Shown here one piece after another: positions 63,259-64,000 of a stretch of 64,000 nucleotides of DNA. Source of the stretch: Macrosoma leucophasiata (Eukaryota > Arthropoda > Insecta > Lepidoptera > Hedylidae); the NCBI GenBank assembly GCA_036365455.1, contig JAWQUS010000032.1, forward strand, positions 11,540,001 through 11,604,000, in the 5' to 3' direction. The notes beneath the pieces were generated by a model. That model ran no database searches. It was not told where the DNA came from and worked only from the letters and a program-made list of their open reading frames with translations. The translations under genes were made by a program, and so were the position numbers. Within the stretch, counting starts at the first letter, position 1; every line of letters starts with the position of its first letter.

Positions 63259-64000
63259 AGTGCAGATAACTGTAATGCTAATTTTGGAATCCACCATTCC
63301 TTATTTACTAATATGAAAACAGTTGTTCCTGATATTATCAAAGGTAACTGCCATGCACACATTGTGCATAACACAGTGAAATTTACAATGAATTTTTTAA
63401 CACAAGATGTAGAAAATATCATTCTAAAAATTTATAGTAATTTTTCATCTTCAGTGGTAAGGCGGGTGGAATTAAAAAAAATTGTAGCAAGTGTGAATGG
63501 GGAATGGCATGAATTAAAAAGGCATGTAGGTACACGATGGCTATCTCTATTACCTTGTGTTGATAATATATTGCTCAATTGGTTACCTATCAGAAACTAT
63601 TTTGTTACTTTAGAAGATAATTGTCCCTCAATCTTGGGAAATATTCTTTTGTTAAATGAAAGAGAAGGGCAAATTGTAATTGAAATTTATTTTCATTTTG
63701 TCAGTCACATTTTGCATGTATTATGCATTTAACAAAACTGTAAAGCTTTTAGAAGGAAATAATATAACTATCTTAGATGTCTACACTATTATGAACAACT
63801 TTATAAAAGAATTGGAGCAGCGCAAAGCAGATCACTTCTTTGGATATGACACAAATAGAAAAATTAATAAAATCGAAGAAAAATCTCCCGAGCTTTCAAG
63901 CATGATTCACAGTAACCTATTATTATTTATTGAGAAAAGTTTAATATATTTGAATAAATGGTTTGATTTTAGCTCAACTAATTGGCTTAATCAGTGTCAA
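63246..64000 (+). pseudogene. hAT-like transposase, C-proximal part, frameshifted and incomplete
   Basis: Continues in a second frame: SALSADNCNANFGIHHSLF, MKTVVPDIIKGNCHAHIVHN (a typical hAT block), VGTRWLSLLPCVDNILLNW, PIRNYFVTLEDNCPS. Near 63715 it shifts again to FNKTVKLLEGNNITILDVYT and then KADHFFGYDTNRKINKIEE, still open at the window edge. At least three frameshifts show it is not functional. The C-terminal dimerisation domain lies outside. Confidence 0.7.

Larger units (their letters stand above)
61947..64000 (+). mobile_element. hAT-like DNA transposon, left part, runs off the window
   Basis: It begins TAGGGTTGCCACCCG at 61947, like hAT terminal inverted repeats, followed by subterminal TACTATAT repeats (61962-62052). 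Spliced BED-like zinc finger and transposase remnants follow. The preceding 8 bases (GTCCGCGG) would be the target duplication, but the right end is outside the window, so this is unverified. Confidence 0.75.

Overview
The window looks like one stretch of a moth or butterfly (Lepidoptera) nuclear genome. It is AT-rich, gene-poor and full of interspersed repeats. The only host gene that can be read end to end is a fatty acid-binding protein (FABP/CRABP-type intracellular lipid-binding protein) on the + strand. Its four coding exons lie at 13578-13647, 49282-49448, 50368-50481 and 51945-51995 and encode 133 residues with canonical GT-AG introns. The strong match of this protein to insect FABPs and the repeat families (tRNA- and 5S-like SINEs, RTE-type LINE tails, TTATTCATAAACG MITEs) suggest Lepidoptera; I do not name a species.

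Layout. 1-13.3 kb is upstream intergenic or intronic DNA made of dispersed repeats, a dead RTE-type LINE tail (8884-9266), and one well-formed candidate exon of an unrecognised minus-strand gene (5814-5911; a weaker one ends at 11074). 13.3-52.3 kb is the FABP gene. Its first intron is about 35.6 kb and holds a nearly complete but dead mariner (27120-28381), two Penelope-like insertions of the same architecture (23341-24082 and 40319-42748), a LINE with restriction-like-endonuclease (R2/R4-type) C-terminal features preceded by two 496-bp tandem units (46629-48240), hAT-type and other MITEs, and many SINE-like copies. Intron 2 carries the 3' end of a CR1-like LINE that stops about 12 bases before the exon 3 splice acceptor. 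Intron 3 carries a MITE nested inside an older repeat.

52.3-64 kb holds more repeats, a possible promoter plus untranslated first exon (about 56320-56596, + strand), a recent 5'-truncated Jockey-type LINE with a 52-base poly(A) tail and target-site duplication (60292-61565, minus strand), and the left part of a degenerate hAT element with BED-type zinc finger and transposase remnants that runs off the right edge.

The most notable structure is the Penelope-like insertion at 40319-42748. Two 5'-truncated copies lie head to head with 1,040-bp inverted arms, a 34-nt terminal tail on one side only and a 12-bp target-site duplication. The smaller insertion at 23341 repeats the same plan, with its own 12-bp duplication and a 34-nt tail differing at one base. 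No CRISPR array, operon or rRNA operon is present. All boundaries were read by eye without database searches.
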